Shown here in pieces: positions 62,435-64,000 of a DNA stretch of 64,000 nucleotides. The notes below the pieces were generated by a model. The model was not told the origin of the DNA and made no database searches. It worked only from the letters and a program-made list of their open reading frames with translations. The DNA lies in the NCBI GenBank assembly GCA_026195905.1, contig JAPHRE010000037.1, positions 1 to 64,000 on the forward strand. Reading direction: 5' to 3'. The position numbers were made by a program, and so were the translations under genes. The stretch is from Pseudopelagicola sp. GTDB taxonomy: Bacteria; Pseudomonadota; Alphaproteobacteria; Rhodobacterales; Rhodobacteraceae. The stretch's first letter is position 1; every line of letters begins with the position of its first letter.

Positions 62435-63703
62435 GTGCAGCAAGCTTCGGAAAAAACGCCCGAAACCGGCGACGCTCTGAAGGCAATCCAAAGGGTTCTT
62501 CTCGTCGACGACAGCCGCTTGCAGAGGCGCATTTTGAGCGCCTCTCTGAAAAGAGATGGGTATGAGGTTCTTGAGGCGGGTTCTGGCCAGGAGGCGCTTG
62601 ATATCTGTCGAAAATATGCGCCTGACCTTGTCTTGAGTGATTGGATGATGCCGGGCATGGACGGCCTCGAATTCTGCCGGGCCTTCAGGGCTTTATCAGG
62701 AGAGCGTTACGGCTATTTTATTTTGCTAACCTCCAAAAGTGAGAAAGCGGAGGTGGTGAAAGGTCTCGAAAGCGGAGCCGATGATTTCTTGAGCAAGCCG
62801 GTCAATGTGCACGAGCTTCGCGCACGGATCAATGCGGGGGATCGTATCCTCAAGATGCAGCGAGAGCTGACGCAAAATAACCTTGTTGTCACGGATACTC
62901 TGGAAGAACTGCGCCGGGTCTATACCTCGCTGGACAACGACTTGATTGAGGCGAAAAAGCTACAGCAGTCGCTTGTGCGGGAACGATTCAAAGATTTTGG
63001 AACTGGTGTTGCCTCGCTTATGCTGCATTCAAGCGGGCACGTCGGGGGAGACCTGGTTGGACACTATCGAATAAGCGATAACAGGATTGGTTTTTATGCG
63101 ATTGATGTCTCGGGTCATGGGGTCAGTTCGGCGCTTGTTACAGCGCGGTTGGCGGGATATCTATCGTCGTCATCGCCCGAACAAAATATCGCCCTAAAGG
63201 CATTGCCCGAAGGCGGTCATACATACCATGCACCTTCGGACGTCATTTCGCAGCTCAACAGGATTGTGTTCGCAGAAATGGAGACGGAGCACTATTTTAC
63301 GATGCTTCTTGCGGTGGTTGATTTGCAAAGTGGCGTCGTTGAGATCGCGCAGGCGGGGCACCCCCATCCACTCGTGCTTCGGGCCAGTGGCACAATTGAA
63401 GAGATTGGTGCCGGTGGCCTTCCTGTTGGACTTATTGAGGATGCCAAGTTTGATGATTTTGAGACCACTCTGAGCGCAGGTGAGCGCCTGCTTATTCTTT
63501 CGGATGGTGTTATTGAGTGCCCCATAGAAGATGGTCAACTTCTCGGAGAAGAGGGTTTGGAGGTTTTATTGGCCGATCTATCGGATCAACCGACAGACAA
63601 GCTACTTGAAGCCCTACATTGGCGATTGGATGGGATGAGTACAAGCGGCTTGCCTGATGACGTTTCAGGCATTCTATTTGAGTATCGTGGTCAGTGGCTG
63701 TAA
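62435..63703 (+). CDS. Response regulator-PP2C (SpoIIE/RsbU-type) phosphatase, RbaY-like
   Basis: REC 'RVLLVDDSRLQRRILSASLKRDGYEVLEAGSGQEALDICRKYAPDLVLSDWMMPGMDG'; phosphatase 'GFYAIDVSGHGVSSALVTARLAGYLS', 'AQAGHPHPLVLR', 'LLILSDGVIECP'. Confidence 0.92.
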   Translation: MQQASEKTPETGDALKAIQRVLLVDDSRLQRRILSASLKRDGYEVLEAGSGQEALDICRKYAPDLVLSDWMMPGMDGLEFCRAFRALSGERYGYFILLTSKSEKAEVVKGLESGADDFLSKPVNVHELRARINAGDRILKMQRELTQNNLVVTDTLEELRRVYTSLDNDLIEAKKLQQSLVRERFKDFGTGVASLMLHSSGHVGGDLVGHYRISDNRIGFYAIDVSGHGVSSALVTARLAGYLSSSSPEQNIALKALPEGGHTYHAPSDVISQLNRIVFAEMETEHYFTMLLAVVDLQSGVVEIAQAGHPHPLVLRASGTIEEIGAGGLPVGLIEDAKFDDFETTLSAGERLLILSDGVIECPIEDGQLLGEEGLEVLLADLSDQPTDKLLEALHWRLDGMSTSGLPDDVSGILFEYRGQWL

Positions 63704-64000
63704 CGTGCAAGCATGCTTGCGAAATGGCGATCCCCAGCATTGCCAAGGAGTTGAGCGGCCGATTCAATAGGTGTCCAATGCGCGGTATGAAACGGCTCGG
63801 TGGGCGGGCCAAGTTGCCGACCAGGTTCCACTAAGTAAATCGTACAGACTTTCTCGGCCCACAGGTCATACTCTGGCATGTAGACAAATCTCCGAAACGC
63901 TCCGCACCGACGCGGTCGGGCAATGGACCACCCGGTTTCCTCGAACACTTCGCGATGCAAGGCCGTTAACGGCCCCTCTCCCGGATCAATCCCACCACCA
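63691..64000 (-). CDS. NUDIX hydrolase, 5' truncated by window edge
   Basis: Reading to the window end gives 'GGGIDPGEGPLTALHREVFEETGW', a complete Nudix box. Confidence 0.9.
   Translation of the reverse strand, partial: GGGIDPGEGPLTALHREVFEETGWSIARPRRCGAFRRFVYMPEYDLWAEKVCTIYLVEPGRQLGPPTEPFHTAHWTPIESAAQLLGNAGDRHFASMLARYSH

Overview
This 64 kb window looks like a Rhodobacterales (roseobacter-type) chromosome segment that spans the probable replication origin. Left edge, 1-7.2 kb: a surface-polysaccharide cluster (partial KpsT-like ABC ATPase, an 826-aa RTX protein, UDP-galactopyranose mutase, mannose-1-P guanylyltransferase), then a DUF2793/phage-fibre-like gene beside a tRNA-Thr(CGT). 7.4-32 kb: hemY-like/COG4223/hemD, tsaD-gpsA, an EVE-domain gene, ahcY, two tandem family-8 glycosyltransferases, the regA/senC//regB redox regulon, and a tsaE-amgK-murU-like-addB-addA operon. 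32-40.7 kb: trxA, hslVU, mltA, timA-like, fxsA, secB, dnaQ-coaE-aroE-maf. About 40.7-41.2 kb: an AT-rich gene-free spacer with DnaA-box-like 9-mers (candidate oriC). 41.2-48 kb: rho-mnmE-mnmG-rsmG-parA-parB with two perfect 16-bp parS sites, one overlapping the mnmG start and one inside rsmG. 48-64 kb: hemW-rdgB-rph//hrcA-grpE, mutS, maeB, msrA, an aminotransferase/sulfotransferase pair, an SCP2-domain gene, argG, and a divergent Hpt / response-regulator-PP2C pair. The least explained signals are two dispersed copies of an 11-nt-periodic four-unit element with inverted A/T-rich arms (19.2 and 59.5 kb), a candidate sRNA locus at 13.84-13.95 kb, and a DUF2793 fibre-like gene beside capsule genes. 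I found no CRISPR array, transposase or obvious defence system. All calls are by eye from the sequence and the supplied ORF translations; no database search was run.
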